A stretch of 64,000 nt of DNA from Ichthyophis bannanicus (Eukaryota; Chordata; Amphibia; Gymnophiona; Ichthyophiidae), in contig CM066031.1 of the NCBI GenBank assembly GCA_033557465.1, forward strand, positions 1,073,361,640 through 1,073,425,639. Reading direction: 5' to 3'. The translations under genes and the position numbers were made by a program. Below the pieces are notes generated by a model, which was given only the letters and a program-made list of their open reading frames with translations, did no database searches and was not told the origin of the DNA. Below, piece by piece: positions 1 through 9,591 of the stretch. Every line of letters begins with the position of its first letter. Position 1 is the first letter of the stretch.

Positions 1-1740
1 ACTCCTGGGGATAGGGTTGATGTATTGAACAGTTTCAGCACACACAACCATATCTCCAGGGTGACAGATAGCCCGCTGGGATGGCCTCTCTGGACTCCTG
101 GGGATAGGGAGAATGTTTTGAACAGTTTCAGCACACACAACCATATCCTCAGGGTGACAGATTGCTCACTGTGATGGGCTCCCTGGACTCCTGGGGATAG
201 GGAGGCTGATTCAAACTGTTTAAGCACACACAACCATATCCCCAGGGTGACACATAACCTGCTGTGATGGCCTTTCGGGACTCCTGGGGATAGGGAGACT
301 GATTCAAACTGTTTAAGCACACATAACCATATCCCCAGGGTGACAGGTAGCCCACTGTGATGGGCTCTCTGGACTCCTGGGGATAGGGAGGCTGATTCAA
401 ACTGTTTAAGCACACACAACCATATCCCCAGGGTGACAGATTGCCCACTGTGATGGCCTCTCTGGACTCCTGGGGATAGGGAGAATGTTTTGAACAGTTT
501 CAGCACACACAACCATATCCCCAGGGTGACAGATTGCCCACTGTGATGGGCTCCCTGGACTCCTGGGGATAGGGAGGCTGATTCAAACTGTTTAAGCACA
601 CACAACCATATCCCCAGGGTGGCAGGTAGCCCACTGTGATGGGCTCTCTGGACTCCTGGGGATAGGGTGGATGTATTGAACAGTTTCAGCACACACAACC
701 ATATCTCCAGGGTGATTGATAGCCCACTGTGATGGGCTCTCTGGACTCCTGGGGATAGGGAGGCTAAGGCAAAATGTTTACACACACACAACCATATCCC
801 CAGGGTGACAGATAACCCACTGTGATGGGCTCTCTGGACTCCTGGGGATAGGGAGGCTAAGGCAAACTGTTTAAACACACACAACCATATCCCCAGGGTG
901 ACAGATAACCCACTGTGATGGGCTCCCTGGACTCCTGGGGATAGGGAGGCTGCTTCAAACTGTTTAAGCACACACCACCATATCCCCAGGGTGACAGATA
1001 ACCCAATGTGATGGCCTCTCTGGACTCCTGGGGATAGGGAGGCTAAGGCAAAATGTTTATGCACACACCACCATATCCCCAGGGTGACACATAACCCACT
1101 GTGATGGCCTCTCTGGACTCCTGGGGATAGGGAGGCTAAGGCAAAATGTTTATGCACACACCACCATATCCCCAGGGTGACACATAACCCACTGTGATGG
1201 CCTCTCTGGACTCCTGGGGATAGGGTGGATGTATTGAACAGTTTCAGCACACAGAACCATATCTCCAGGGTGAAAGGTAGCCCACTGTGATGGCCTCTCT
1301 GGACTCCTGGGGATAGGGTGGATGTATTGAACAGTTTCAGCACACACAACCATATCTCCAGGGTGAAAGGTAGCCCACTTTGATGGCCTCTCTGGACTCC
1401 TGGGGATAGGGTGGATGTTTTGAACAGTTTCAGCACACACAACCATATCTCCAGGGTGAAGGATAGCCCACTGTGATGAGCTCTCAGGACCCCTGGAGAT
1501 AGGGAGAATGTTTTCAATTTTGACAGCACACAGATCAATATCACCAGGATGACAGGTGACTCACTGTGATGGGCTCTCTAGTCTTCTGGGGATAGGGTGG
1601 ATGTATTAAATTGTCTGGGCACACACAACCATATCTCCTGGGTGAAGGTTAGCCCACTGTGATGAGCTCTCAGGACCCCTGTGGATAGGGGGGCGTATTC
1701 CACAACATTGGCAACAAAACCCATATCACCTGGTTGACTG
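1..1740. repeat. 93-bp minisatellite, about 18 units
   Basis: The landmark ACTCCTGGGGATAGGG recurs at 1, 93, 187, 280, 373 and 466 and onwards, a period of about 93 bp, to near 1740. Each unit also contains CACACAACCATATC and CAGGGTGACAG. Units near the left are very alike, and those after about 1490 are more diverged. Because 93 is a multiple of three, short open frames run across several units on the minus strand and read as a 31-residue repeat; their boundaries follow stop codons, so they are judged incidental. The array lies inside copy A. Confidence 0.95.
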
Positions 1741-2115
1741 ACATACCATTAATGCTACGTTTCACATACCCTTGCGCTGGACCCAAGGTGTTTGGATGCA
1801 GGTACAGATCCCACCATATCCATATGATGTGGTTTTGATTGACTTAAGCTGATCTATGGGCTTACTTTCTTACAATATGTTGTGGCACGGCCACAGCAGC
1901 AGCTACCATGTCACATGGATAGCATCATGACCTCTGTGACCATGTCCATCAACACCAGGGTACAGGCCAAACCAGTCACATATGATACAAAGACATTATG
2001 GAATGTCTGGTCACCTGCTGCACATTACTGACTCACACAACCTGAACCCAACAGCATGGACATGTGCAATAAACACAGGCTATATATATATGATTCTAAT
2101 GAGCTGGCCCCATAC
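1741..2115. other. Unassigned stretch, possible intron of the Myb-like gene
   Basis: This stretch lies between the minisatellite and the splice donor of the Myb-like exon. On the minus strand it would be the start of the intron. No second exon with recognisable protein similarity was found by eye. It contains a TATATATATATG run near 2081. Confidence 0.3.
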
Positions 2116-2122
2116 ACTTACC
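2116..2122 (-). other. Consensus 5' splice donor of the Myb-like exon
   Basis: On the minus strand the sequence reads GGGAG then GTAAGTGT, a full match to the vertebrate donor consensus. It falls exactly after codon 62 of the Myb-like exon. Confidence 0.55.
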
Positions 2123-2307
2123 TCCCTTGGGTATTCTGCATTGCAATTGAAACGTCTTTGTAGACGTTCCCATGCCCTGCGGACCTTTGAGCTGTCCCTG
2201 TACCTGCTGGCCCCAGAGAAGAGCTTATGTTGCCTGTTGGCGATGAGCCGGGCCAGGTTGCGGAGCTCCCGAGGGGTAAACAAGGGCTTCCTTTGTCTGG
2301 GCGCCAT
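2122..2307 (-). CDS. Myb/SANT-like DNA-binding protein, first exon (Harbinger accessory protein)
   Basis: This 62-codon open frame is rich in basic residues. The start fits a good vertebrate context (A at -3, G at +4). Residues about 8-57 look like the Myb/SANT-like domain of NAIF1-type and Harbinger accessory proteins: a TPRELRNLARLI first helix, a KLFSG turn, then KVRRAWERLQRRFN as the last helix with the conserved tryptophan. In that family the domain binds the transposon ends and helps import the nuclease. Codon 62 is followed directly by GTAAGT (2116-2121, minus strand), a perfect 5' splice site, in phase 0. The frame does continue 13 codons past it, but those residues no longer look like the family, so the donor is taken as the exon end. 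Later exons were not identified. A 44-bp repeat array lies 46 bp upstream. Domain call is from motif resemblance only. Confidence 0.55.
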
Positions 2308-2352
2308 TTTGAGATATTATCACCTGATTGCACGCAGCGTTAATCACGCGCA

Positions 2353-2616
2353 TGCGCCCCGCAACTGGTGCAGATTAGCAACGTTTTACGTTCAACTGCG
2401 CCCCGCAAATGGCGCAGTTTAGCGACGTATGACGTCCATCTGCACCCCGAAACTGGCGCAGTTTAGCTATGTAATACGTGCAAGTGCGCTCCGCAGCTGG
2501 CCCATTTTTTCCGACATTTCACATGTAACTGCGCCACGCAACTGGCGCAGTTTTGTGACGTATGACGTCCAACTGCGCCCCGCAAATACACAGTTTGGCG
2601 CAACGAATTGCGCACA
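2353..2616 (-). promoter_or_regulatory. Six 44-bp tandem repeats upstream of the Myb-like exon, promoter candidate
   Basis: The motif TGCGCCCCGCAA or a variant begins at 2353, 2397, 2441, 2485, 2530 and 2574, a period of 44 bp. Most units contain GCGC-rich inverted halves (TGCGCC and GGCGCA) and a TATGACGTCC or related TACGT motif, which resembles a CRE/ATF half site. The array ends 46 bp before the start codon of the minus-strand Myb-like exon. Location and motif content suggest a promoter or a binding platform for the encoded protein. That role is inference. Confidence 0.5.
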
Positions 2617-2805
2617 TTCGCACCACAATTTGCATATACACTGCTGTGTGCCACTTATTTAAAACACATAAAATAGTTTATGATCATATCGTGTCTACAC
2701 ATTTGGGACTTGAACTTATCAACACTTCCACAATGGTTCTTAGGCTTTTGTATGATGTGATGTGCTATGGCTTTCACATTGCACTGATTGCCAATACAAC
2801 TGCTA

Positions 2806-3068
2806 ACACAACAAGGCGTCATGAGAGCCCATCAAAGTGGGCTATCAGTCACCCTGGTGATATGTTTGTGTGTGCTTACACCGTTTAATACAGCCTCCCT
2901 ATCCCCAGGGGTCATGAGAGCCCATCACAGTGGACTATCAGTCACCATGGTGATATGGTTGTGTGTGCTTAAGGTAGACAACAAAACCTCCCTATCCACA
3001 GGAGTCCACAGAGCACATCAGAGTGGCCTACCAGTCACCCTGGTGATATGGGGATATGTGTCCCAATA
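2806..3068. repeat. Three minisatellite units in inverted orientation
   Basis: The sequence CCTCCCTATCCCCAGG with flanking AGAGCCCATCACAGTG and TGGTGATATGGTTGTGTGTG is the reverse complement of the 93-bp unit at 1-1740. Three diverged units are visible. The Myb-like exon and the 44-bp array therefore sit between oppositely oriented copies of the same minisatellite. Confidence 0.85.
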
Positions 3069-4870
3069 GATCATGTTCCGTAGTTCATCTCAATGTGAGC
3101 CCAGCAATGATGTGCCGGATGGCATAGGGGGGGGGGGGGGCCTTTGGATCTAGACAATCTACATCCACATTAGGTTGCGTAGCACACATAATGAGCTGAT
3201 GGAGGTTGGCATGCGACAGACATGCACGTTGATCTTAAGTAGGTGTGCTGACATACAGACATAGTGGCTGAGGTGTGCCACATTAGTTGCCATACCTCCT
3301 TATGGTACAGAACTCGTGTTTTCCTTCACACCGTCGGCCTAATCAATATGACTTGCTGGGACATTACTCTCTAATATCAGCAGCGGTTTGTGGGGCCTTT
3401 GGTTATTGTTTCTGTTCTGAGAGCAAAAACACTGGGACAATGCAATAACCTAGGGTGGCACATCAGGTACCCTATGAGGCACTCCATAGAGGGCAATATG
3501 AGGTGCAGTGTCCGCCACAGCACCTGCTAATGTTCAATTTCAGCCACCTTATAGGGGGCTTTTGAGGAAGCTTAAGGCTACAGCACTGAGGGTGTTGTTG
3601 TTGGCAGCACCAAATGACGTTGCAAAGGGAACAAGCCACAGAAAGCCATATCAGATTACCCCACTGTAGGATCAGACCCATGACTTATGGCTCTACACGC
3701 TGTGGGGTCACAGGTGGGGGGTGGGGTAGGTGGTTTGGACACATAGACGGATTCTGTGGCAACACCCAAACTGACCACTAGAACTCATGATCACCCACCA
3801 ACTCATCCACATTCGTGCAATGGTGCTGCTGGGGGGAACTGTCAACCTGGGTCCAGCTGAAGGAAAGACAACATACAGGGCAGTCCATGCATTTCTGTGC
3901 ACATCCATACGGCGATAGCAGACAGACGGCAGACCTGGAAATGCTCAGCAGCCCACCACCGCTATCGGACATTCTCTAGCTACAAACACAGAAAAGCTGC
4001 AGCCGCTGCACCCTTCAAGGTGTGGTAGTCTTACACATACTAGGCGCAAGCAGTCTGCTAGCTACTCCATAGTGCATATTACTGGAGGAGATGTATGCAC
4101 CCAAAACTGGGATGTCTGCACACTCACCAAGCAGTTAAGTTAGTGATTAGGCCCCAAAAGGAAACCCATAGACATCATTTGAGAAAGATGTTGTTTCCAC
4201 TATGGCAGACCTAGCCATGCCATGGTGACTGCTCAGTCAGGGTGAGAGTGACCTTCCAGGGGGACATGCAGGGGATACCCTGTCCGTGCTGCTGATGGCC
4301 GCACACTACAATGTCCAATACATTGCCTTATGATCTGTCCTCATGCATCCTGGCCAGGCCAGCCTGTTGGAGGTATACCCACAATACCTTGCTCCTCATT
4401 ATGCACATTGGCAAGCTAACACTGGACACAGTGCAAACATTGTGCGCTGAGTAAGGTGCTGCAAACATCACACACTGGATGTACAGCCACACAATCCCAC
4501 ACCTATGCCATCACTGTGCTACTATAGCTAGCTTTTGCAGTCTAGGCCAACTCAGCAGTCCTGGACACAGTGCAGGCATGGCTATGGTATGCAATACTGT
4601 TGGTGTCACACCCCAGGGTGGGGAACATTGTCAGATACCAGACCTGAGACACACTCCACAAACATCAGACATATTGGTATGATACCGCTCAATAACCATA
4701 TTGTGCTTAACGTATGAATTGATATCTGCCACTGATCACATCTACATGTTGATATATGTGTAGTGTATTTCCAGGTTTATGGTGACAGTGCTAAGGTGTG
4801 CACTTACTAGTTTTGTGAGATGTACGCAAGGCCCAATATCATGACTGTCCAATAGTCTTTGGGTAATGGA
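3069..4870 (-). other. Interior of copy A shared with copies B and C
   Basis: No coding region is seen. A run of 13 G residues lies near 3128. Stretches such as 3470-3610 (CCTATGAGGCACTCC and similar), 3900-4000 and 4240-4640 match, in reverse complement, the interiors of B (10000-11600) and C (60200-61900). Confidence 0.55.
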
Positions 4871-4889
4871 GCCTGTGGGTCTGGTCATT

Positions 4890-5110
4890 TCTGCTCCTGT
4901 TGGCCGGTACTCTCGGCCAGAGGTCCCCAACTCCAGTCCTGTTGTGCCAAACACTGATCATGTTTTCCAACAGTGCCTAATGAATATGCATGAGATACAT
5001 CTGCATACCATGGACCAGCATATGGCATTGGACAAACACATCTTTATTTGAGACATCATAAGATGTGAATGATTTGTGGCCCTCCAGGACTGCATTTGGG
5101 GGAATCTGCT
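4890..5110. repeat. Embedded palindromic MITE-like unit
   Basis: Halves around AGGTCCCCAACTCCAGTCCT and CCCTCCAGGACTGCATTTGG, with ATGAATATGCATGAGATACATCTGCAT between them, form an imperfect inverted repeat. The same unit, in the other orientation, is at about 9183-9712 in copy B (interrupted) and 59743-59934 in copy C, so it was present in the common ancestor of the three copies. Confidence 0.5.
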
Positions 5111-5216
5111 CTATGTAATGCACATGTTTCTCATATATGTACACTTTCAAAGAAAATATAGATGTATTACCCATGTTTGCATTATCTGCACTACAGGTTC
5201 TGTTAGTTTTAAAACA

Positions 5217-6300
5217 TCTGTGTGGTGTGACAATTGTGGGGACTGGGTTGGCAGGGCTGACACATGGGATTTGAACATGTGACCTTCTGCTCCTGAAGGC
5301 ACTGCCTGTGTACTTTGCACCACCGTCTTGTCACAGAGGAAGTGCATTCCCAGGGGAATCCATGGCTGTTTGTCAGACTGACCCTGTCTGTTGCAGTGCA
5401 GAGCACTCACTTAAAAAGGGCTACGCCATGGTGTGCTGTGGACAGCTGCCACCAGTTCCCCTGCCGTCACCATGCTCACATGGCCTTATATTGGAGACTG
5501 CATAAAATGTGCATGATGAGTGACCCTCCAGGACTGCATTTGGGAGAATCTGCTGTAGCTGATGCACATGTTTATTTGGTGTGTAGTGTTGAAGGGAAAA
5601 TATGACTATTTCAAACAATCTTAGATTCTCAGCAGCAAAGGTTCAGTCTTTAATGCCAGGTTTTAGAGCGGTACAATTCTGGGGACTAGTTTGCCAGGAG
5701 CCACAGACAGGATTAGAACCTGTGACCTTCTGTTCTTGCACACACTGTCTGTGTGCACTGCACCACTGTTTTGTCACATATATGCTGCATTCCCTGGGGA
5801 GTCCATGACTGCACATCCGACAGAGCCTGTCTGTTGTGGTGGACGGTGCCAGCCTGCACACGCCTACGGCACTGTCTGCTGTGGCTTGCAGCCACTGCCC
5901 CCTCCACCACCTGTACCCCTCGGCCAACATGAACACATGTCCTTATCTGGAAAATCCCATATAACCTGATTGCGTTGTGGCACTCCATGACTGAATTGGG
6001 GGGACTCGCCTGTACGTAATGCCCATTGTTATGGTTTGTGTGCGGTGTATGGTAAAATATAGGTGTTGGAAACATGCTTATGTTGTCTGCTATAAAGGAG
6101 TGTCTGTACTATCACTGTTTCTTGGTGTGAAAAACTATGTGGACTGGGTTGGCAGGAGCACCAGCTGGGATTTGAACCTGTGACCCTCTGGTCCTACAGG
6201 CACTGGCTGTGTCTGCTGCACCACACTGTGACCACAGAGACAGTGCAGTCCCTGGAGATAGGACAACTGTCCACACGAGGCAGACACCCTGCTCTGCACA
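5217..6300 (-). repeat. Threefold tandem copy of a ~450-bp block with tRNA-like B boxes
   Basis: Three related blocks begin with GGGACTGGGTTGGCAGG or a variant near 5239, 5680 and 6140. Each carries, on the minus strand, a sequence like the RNA polymerase III B box (GTTCAAATCCC and variants, at 5266-5276, 5709-5720 and 6167-6177), followed by a conserved tail with GTGCAGTGCACACAG-type sequence. Spacing is about 443 and 459 bp. Copies B and C have only one such block (near 9009 and 59572), so A has an expanded form. The tRNA likeness is partial and no intact tRNA is claimed. Confidence 0.6.
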
Positions 6301-6419
6301 ATTTTACTGTGGGCTCATTTACCTTGTATGGCGACAAACGTGCAAATAAACCTCAAATATGACCTCGGAAAAAGGGGGAAAAACACATAACAAGAGTGAT
6401 ATCAATGGGCAACATTAAA

Positions 6420-6528
6420 TACACTCCCAGGTAGGCTCCAAAAAAGGAAATGATTTTTGGAAGGGTCTACGCTCCGTAGACACTTCCATAAATCATTCCT
6501 TTTTTTTGGAGCTTTCCTAGGAGTGTTT
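6420..6528. repeat. Imperfect hairpin near the end of copy A
   Basis: The stretch runs from ACTCCCAGGTAGGCTCC to GGAGCTTTCCTAGGAGT around a centre at GGTCTACGCTCCGTAGAC (about 6469-6486). Its two arms are near reverse complements, including AAAAGGAAATGATTTTTGG against CATAAATCATTCCTTTTTTTT. B and C have only one arm in this place, so a local inverted duplication happened in A. Confidence 0.6.
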
Positions 6529-7037
6529 TTTATTGTTGGCCATTGATATAAATGTTGGCCAGCTGGCTTATAATTTTTACATATTTTGTTGTGGCCATTT
6601 TCAGTTGTTAGTTGCAATTTTGTTCTGTGAACATGTATCACACTGCTCACGTCTTTAGGTTTCCCCGGTTTGGCTTTACATTGCTGACGGAAATGGTTTC
6701 TCTTCCCTTTAAATGCATTCTACCGCAAGTGTTTCACTCGCGGTAGTTTTAACTTGAAAATTCGGCCACGCTCCTGTGCGGGGAGCCTCTCCCCTCCCAC
6801 TTTCCACCCATTGACCCCGTCCCTCCGCCCCTCGGGGGCCTTCCTCCGCCCTCTGTTAGCCGTTCCCCGCCTCTATCTCACATGAGCGCCCCGCACACGT
6901 GCGCGTTTGCGTCGCACATGTGCAGGGCCCATTAATGTGACCCGCACGCGTGCAGGGTGCTTAAGAGCACTTAAGTGCATCATTTTAGCACGCTCATGTG
7001 TGCCCCGCACAAGTGCGCATTTTAGTAAACATACCCC

Positions 7038-7207
7038 TAAGATACTAATTAAACTCAAACTTAAATAATAACTCACAATATCCGTACAACTATGTAGAAT
7101 CCCAGAAGCTATTTGGGAGTCTATAAATGGGAATTATCAAAGATCATACAAGTCTCATAGTGTTGGTTCCAAAACCCAGCAGCTGAGAATATGATGAGTA
7201 AATTTGA
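7038..7207. other. Unassigned spacer between copy A and a SINE fragment
   Basis: No coding or repeat signature was recognised here. It starts directly after the copy A end. Confidence 0.3.
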
Positions 7208-7385
7208 TGCATTTTATTTATTTATTTATTTAATTTCTCTTCTATACCGCGCTATTCAATATCAGTGTGGTGTACATTTAACTGTAGCTTATACAATGCA
7301 GATGTGACTGTATTGTATTTACAAGAAAACAGGAAATATAACTTGGCTAGAGACAGGGGTAACTGTCTATGCATGCCTAATTTCA
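7208..7385 (-). mobile_element. SINE 3' fragment, antisense (same family as 54116-54402)
   Basis: The sequence TTTATTTATTTA followed by TCTATACCGCGCTATTCAAT closely matches the start of the SINE at 54116. The tRNA-like head is absent, so this is a 5'-truncated copy on the minus strand. The CCGCGCTATTC block resembles L2 3' tails, which suggests mobilisation by L2 machinery. Confidence 0.6.
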
Positions 7386-7752
7386 TGGGTGGATGAATTA
7401 TTTGACTACCCTGTTCTCCTGAAGAACTAGTCACAGATTCCCCTAGCTGCAAGATCCAAACAGATCAGTGCTCTTCTACACCTTTAGGACAGTAGCAACT
7501 CACAGTCGTCCTTTGGCCTTCATGTAATTATGTATGCCAAAGGGCGACTGTCAGCTACTGGGAGCCCATCACAAGTATGTAGCAAAGTCTGAAACTGATT
7601 TGTGATCCATAGCCTCATACATGAGGGAGCTTTCTGCAGTGTAGTAACACATAGGAGGGGCAGGCTTAACAACAAAGGCGATCAGATATGTAGCAGTCAA
7701 ATGAGAGATACAGTACTTGGGGTATATTTTGGGCAAAGGATAGGTCAGACCC
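7386..7752. other. Unassigned stretch with a hairpin
   Basis: No gene was recognised. CAGTAGCAACTCACAGTCGT near 7489 and GGCGACTGTCAGCTACTG near 7541 form an imperfect hairpin, which may mark an old MITE. The stretch ends at the TTA target of copy B. Confidence 0.3.
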
Positions 7753-7800
7753 TTAGGGGTATGTTTACTAAACTGCGGTAATCGTGAATAACGCGCGTAA

Positions 7801-7868
7801 TGTAACATTAACGATCGTTCGCGCGTCATAACGCGCGTTATGATGTGCGAACGATCGTTAATGTTACA
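7801..7868. repeat. Perfect subterminal palindrome in copy B
   Basis: Arms 7801-7822 and 7847-7868 (TGTAACATTAACGATCGTTC plus GC, and its reverse complement) are perfect. Between them lies an inner palindrome CATAACGCGCGTTATG at 7827-7842. CpG content is high. Subterminal repeats like this are common transposase-binding sites, but no binding is shown here. Confidence 0.9.
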
Positions 7869-8962
7869 TAACACGCGTTAACCGTAGTTAACGATCGTAA
7901 ACTCCCGCGGCGGGGTAAAACACCGCAGAAGGTGGAGAGAGGGCGGAGAGAAGGGGTCAATGGGCGGAGAGTGGGCGGGGAGAGGCTCCCTTCACACTAA
8001 CGCGCTGATCTGAAGAGCTCAATTCCAACGCGAATGAAAACCTGCCGTTAAATGCACATTACAGGGGAGAGAAACCATTTCAGTGTCAGCAATGTACAGC
8101 CCAGGCAGGGAAACCTAAAAAACGTGATAAGTGTGATACATGTGCACAGAACAAAAGGGCACATAATCACTGAAAATGACCCCAACAAACTGGAAAAAAC
8201 CATAACCAAGCTGGCTAATAGTGGCATCAATGAGAAACATCAACCCCTCCCCCACCTGAGTAAGCTCCATAGAAAAGATAGAAATCGTGGAAGGGTCTAT
8301 ACTCCGTCCCCATACAAGGTGAATGAGCCCACAGTGAAATAGCGCTGCTCAGGGTTTTCCCCACCATCGGACAGGGTTCCTAGGGCGTGCACATGTCCCG
8401 CAACATCAGGGCGGGCATTTCGGAACGGCAACTGGACAGATGCCGGAGAAGGGGATACAGAGGGCCGCAGGCGGCGCATGCTGTGGTGGAGCTGGGCCAC
8501 AGTGCGGACTAGGGTGATGCCTAGGTGGCCCATACAAATGCTGAAACAGCAGAGCAGCCAGACAGCAACCGCTGAAGACCAACATGGGCACAAGTGTGTT
8601 TCCCACAGTGTCACAGGGGATAGTACCCAACAGCCACCCCCAAGGGCACGAAACATTGGCAGGCAGGGCTGGGGGAAGCGTTGACGTCTATGCAGGCACC
8701 CCTACCCCAGAACCTGCACCATAGGCAGCCGCCTACCTGCACACTGGATGGGCTGAGACTGCGCACCACCAGCACCACCAGCAGAAGGGCATGTCAGCAT
8801 GGTGGCTGAGGGATACTGGTGGTGGAGGGGGCAGTGGCAGCAGCCCAGAGCAGACCGTGGCCTAGCCCTGTGTAGGTGGGTGCCGTGTAGTGCAACAGAT
8901 GGGCCCTGTCTGACGAACAGTCATGGAATCACCAAGGAACATACTGACTCTGTGACAACAAG

Positions 8963-9030
8963 GTGGTGCAATGCACAAAACCAGTGTATTCAGAAGCAGA
9001 GGATCACAGGTTCAAGTCCCAGCTGTGGCT
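8963..9030 (+). repeat. tRNA-like module 1 in copy B
   Basis: TGGTGCAATGC resembles an A box and GGTTCAAGTCC at 9009-9019 matches the polymerase III B box consensus. A full cloverleaf was not found. The same module is at about 59520-59595 in copy C and three times in copy A. Confidence 0.5.
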
Positions 9031-9255
9031 CCTGCCAACCCAGTCCCCATATTTTACCCACTACTAAAACTTGCTAATACAGAGAGCACCTTTATTGCAG
9101 ATGATGTAAACATGCCCAAAACACCTACATTCTACCCTACAGAGCACAGACACCATAAACATGCACATTACCTAGAGCAGAGTCTCCCAAATGCAGTCCT
9201 GGAGGTCCGGATCCATGCTGCCTCTGATAAAGATGCCTGTGCTGCATTTCTATGT

Positions 9256-9591
9256 AAACACAAAGAGCAGGAGACGTAGGGTGGATTGGCAACTTGTTTA
9301 TTAGAACTCTTCTTGATCGAGAATACTAATGCACACAGTGCAATTTGTGCATTAGTATTCTCGATCAAGAAGAGTTCCATAGGTGGTTTACTGTCATAGC
9401 TCCTTCACAACACCACCGCTAGAACATACACGATTCATGCGCTCGTGTTAGCAATATCTCCCCCTGAGGAAGGCGTTGCCGAAACGCGTTGGGGTTTCGT
9501 TCTAATAAACAAGTTGCCAATCCACCCTACGTCTCCTGCTCTTTGTGTTTGCCTGGACAGTCTGCAGGAGCGTCTGCTCCTCCTTGTGTTT
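9256..9591. mobile_element. Fold-back insertion with Penelope-type terminal repeats
   Basis: Copy C has no insert at the matching place (59811-59824), which shows this 336-bp segment was added to copy B. It is flanked by a 14-bp duplication, CTGCATTTCTATGT, at 9242-9255 and 9592-9605. Arms 9256-9307 and 9499-9550 form a perfect 52-bp inverted repeat. Between them lies a second perfect hairpin (9304-9377) and a CTGAGGA, short stem, GAAACGCG segment at 9464-9488 that resembles terminal repeats of Penelope-like elements. No reverse transcriptase is present. Penelope assignment is inference. Confidence 0.6.
9304..9377. repeat. Perfect 32-bp hairpin
   Basis: Arms 9304-9335 and 9346-9377 are exact reverse complements (starting GAACTCTTCTTGATCGAGAA) with a 10-nt loop. 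Confidence 0.95.

Larger units (their letters stand above)
1..7037 (-). mobile_element. Harbinger-like DNA transposon, copy A (left end outside window)
   Basis: The right end, read on the minus strand, starts with GGGGTATGTTTACTAAA at 7037 and is flanked by TAA (TTA on the element's own strand). This matches the ends of copies B (7756-12052) and C (58313-62310). Moving left, 6300-6960 is the reverse complement of the left ends of B and C, and 3470-5100 matches their interiors in reverse. Unlike B and C, A goes on to carry a Myb/SANT-like exon (2122-2307), a 44-bp repeat array and a long 93-bp minisatellite. TTA target sites are a PIF/Harbinger trait, and Harbinger elements usually encode a Myb-like protein plus a DDE nuclease. 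The nuclease gene is not seen, so it may lie left of position 1 or be lost. Family call is inference from ends and Myb gene. Confidence 0.6.

Noticed and set aside
149..1446. Open frames encoding 31-residue repeats on the minus strand
   Set aside because: They follow from a 93-bp repeat unit (a multiple of three) and end wherever a unit has a stop. No start context, upstream signal or conserved substitution pattern was seen.
1..1740. CRISPR array
   Set aside because: The repeats are 93 bp with no unique spacers, and the DNA is eukaryotic. It is a minisatellite.
9464..9501. Calling a functional hammerhead ribozyme
   Set aside because: The core motif fits but stem I was not found. It is reported as a finding, not as an RNA gene.
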